Source: G965233625 sp965233625 (GTDB lineage: Bacteria; Planctomycetota; Planctomycetia; Pirellulales; Pirellulaceae). Taken from it: a stretch of 64,000 nucleotides of DNA. The DNA lies in the NCBI GenBank assembly GCA_965233625.1, contig OZ247499.1, positions 5,704,001 to 5,768,000 on the forward strand, read 5' to 3'. The notes beneath the pieces were generated by a model that had not been told where the DNA came from, made no database searches, and was given only the letters and a program-made list of their open reading frames with translations. Positions 62,749 through 64,000 of this stretch are shown here, one piece after another; the stretch's first letter is position 1, and every line of letters starts with the position of its first letter. The translations under genes and the position numbers were made by a program.

Positions 62749-64000
62749 ATGCGTCTGCTGCTGTTTGCTCCCGTGATTTTCTTTCTGCTGATGACAGAAC
62801 CCATTGAAATTTCCGCGCAATCGCGTCCAGCGGGAAACGGGCTGGGATTCGACCGGCCTTCGGGCAAGCCGCAAAGCCGCTCTGTCGTTTTCAGCGTCAA
62901 TGGTATGGCAGCGACCAGCCATCCACTTGCAGCGCAAGTCGCGGTGGACGTCTTGAAGCAGGGCGGGTCGGCCGCAGATGCCGCGATTGCCGCCAACGCG
63001 ATGATGGGCGTGGTCGAGCCCATGAGTTGCGGCGTCGGCGGTGATCTGTTCGCCATTTACTGGGACAGCAAAACCGAAAAGCTGTACGGTCTGAACGCCA
63101 GCGGAAGAAGCCCGCAGAACCTGAACCGGCAGGTCTTCGCCCGTCAGAATCTGAAGAAGATTCCTCTGTCCGGTCCGCTCTCGTGGTCCACGCCCGGCTG
63201 TGTCGATGGCTGGCAGACGCTGCAACAGAAATTCGGCAGGTTATCGCTGGACAAGGTTCTACAACCTTCGATCGAAACGGCCGAACAAGGCTTCCCCGTG
63301 ACGGAAGTCATTGCCGGATACTGGCGGGCCGTCGAAAAGCAGTTGCAGCAGCATCCAGACTCGGCCGCCACCTTTCTGACCGATGGCAAGGCGCCACGCG
63401 CCGGGCGGATCTTTAAGAATCCGCGACTGGCCGCAACCTACCGGCTGATCGCTGCTCAGGGCGCCAAGGCGTTTTATCATGGAGAGATTGCAGAGAAGAT
63501 CGTCGCCTTCAGTCAGCAGAACGGCGGTTACTTTTCGAAAGAGGATTTCGCAAAGCACACTTCCACCTGGGTCGAACCCGTTTCAACTTCGTACCGCGGC
63601 TACGACGTCTGGGAACTGCCGCCCAACGGGCAAGGCATTGCGGCGTTGCAGATGCTGAATCTGCTTGAGCCTTACAATCTCAAGCAGATGGGACCCGGCA
63701 GCAGCGAGTATCTGCATCTGCTGATCGAAGCCAAGAAGCTGGCGTTCGCAGACCGGGCGAAATTCTACGCCGACCCGGCCTTCGAGAAACTGCCTACGGC
63801 GGAACTGATCTCGAAAGATTACGCCCGCCGTCGCGGCGAACTTATCGACCTGGATAAAGCCGCTACGGATGTGCTCGCCGGCGACCCGCAATTGCAGAAG
63901 GGCGACACCATCTACGTGACCGTCGTCGACAAAGACCGCAACTGCTGCTCGCTGATTCAAAGCACCTACTACGGCTTCGGGTCCAAGATGACACCCGGCG
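62749..64000 (+). CDS. ggt: Gamma-glutamyltransferase, cut by the window edge
   Basis: The first 417 residues of an exported Ntn-hydrolase. A signal peptide (1-23, RLLLFAPVIFFLLMTEPI) is followed by the large-subunit region: GSAADAAIAANAMMGVVEP, the GVGGDLF glycine motif, LSWSTPGCVDGWQTL and ELPPNGQGIAALQMLNLL. The autocatalytic cleavage site and nucleophile Thr is T387 in KGDTIYVTVVDKD. The rest of the small subunit lies beyond the window. It transfers or hydrolyses gamma-glutamyl groups of glutathione in the periplasm. A GGAG ribosome binding site precedes the ATG. It is divergent from the small gene at 62504-62674. Confidence 0.93.
   Translation, partial: MRLLLFAPVIFFLLMTEPIEISAQSRPAGNGLGFDRPSGKPQSRSVVFSVNGMAATSHPLAAQVAVDVLKQGGSAADAAIAANAMMGVVEPMSCGVGGDLFAIYWDSKTEKLYGLNASGRSPQNLNRQVFARQNLKKIPLSGPLSWSTPGCVDGWQTLQQKFGRLSLDKVLQPSIETAEQGFPVTEVIAGYWRAVEKQLQQHPDSAATFLTDGKAPRAGRIFKNPRLAATYRLIAAQGAKAFYHGEIAEKIVAFSQQNGGYFSKEDFAKHTSTWVEPVSTSYRGYDVWELPPNGQGIAALQMLNLLEPYNLKQMGPGSSEYLHLLIEAKKLAFADRAKFYADPAFEKLPTAELISKDYARRRGELIDLDKAATDVLAGDPQLQKGDTIYVTVVDKDRNCCSLIQSTYYGFGSKMTPG

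Overview
The window reads as a chromosomal segment of a planctomycete (Planctomycetota). The evidence is a DUF1559 pseudopilin-like protein with the hallmark prepilin N-terminus (58559-59374), small membrane proteins starting with NPY-x-SP, secreted FG-GAP/CRTAC1, WD40, LRR and TPR proteins, a CX4CH haem-motif secreted protein, FecR-like and proline-rich envelope proteins, and a Tat-exported xylose-isomerase-like protein. Genes are mostly single or in pairs on alternating strands. Base composition is moderately GC-rich, with AT-richer patches at about 130-3700 and 15030-16170. No rRNA, tRNA or CRISPR array was recognised.

Layout. 1-3719: a cut-off lipoprotein and a 1109-residue, compositionally distinct P-loop (STAND-like) NTPase with a nuclease-like N-terminus, a defence-gene candidate. 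3750-7100: B12-dependent ribonucleotide reductase nrdJ, with a leader hairpin and a striking cluster of GCTAGC palindromes upstream. 7247-12379: PilZ protein, TVP38/DedA membrane protein, cupredoxin-like lipoprotein, general stress flavoprotein, baeRF-type release-factor homologue, and frr with a clear terminator. 12608-21178: membrane proteins, a DJ-1/PfpI protein, an orphan Imm11-like protein, MscS channel, FG-GAP protein and two haem-motif proteins. 21293-35507: large secreted WD40 and LRR proteins, MFS transporter, sugar isomerase-like protein, DUF4291, thioredoxin-fold protein, a lipoprotein version of the flagellar rod protein FlgG, TPR proteins and a SpoIIE-type phosphatase. 35620-37943: a MITE-like inverted-repeat element, then cysK, a probable selenoprotein and a Nudix hydrolase. 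37954-49691: SAF-domain oxidoreductase, FecR-like and proline-rich surface proteins, pyrK-rluB, and a CRTAC1-TPR pair. 49764-56236: Nudix, cobalamin adenosyltransferase, GspE-like ATPase, bioD, methyltransferase, rnpA-yidD and aroK. 56258-64000: tandem AbrB-like paralogues, His-rich exported protein, DUF1559 protein, a zinc-ribbon/trypsin/WD40 fusion with a small gene before it, and a cut-off gamma-glutamyltransferase.

Functional links. The cobalamin adenosyltransferase (50359-50910) makes the cofactor that NrdJ (3750-6749) needs. The cysK / UxxC protein / Nudix cluster looks like one sulfur/selenium redox operon.

The most notable observation is at 36911-37483. An AhpC/TSA_2 (SelU/PRXL2-like) protein is interrupted by a single in-frame TGA exactly where its relatives have the first cysteine of the redox motif. 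A stem-loop at 37073-37090 has the position and shape of a bacterial SECIS. This is most simply read as a selenoprotein (U48-x-x-C51) that standard gene calling would truncate or miss.
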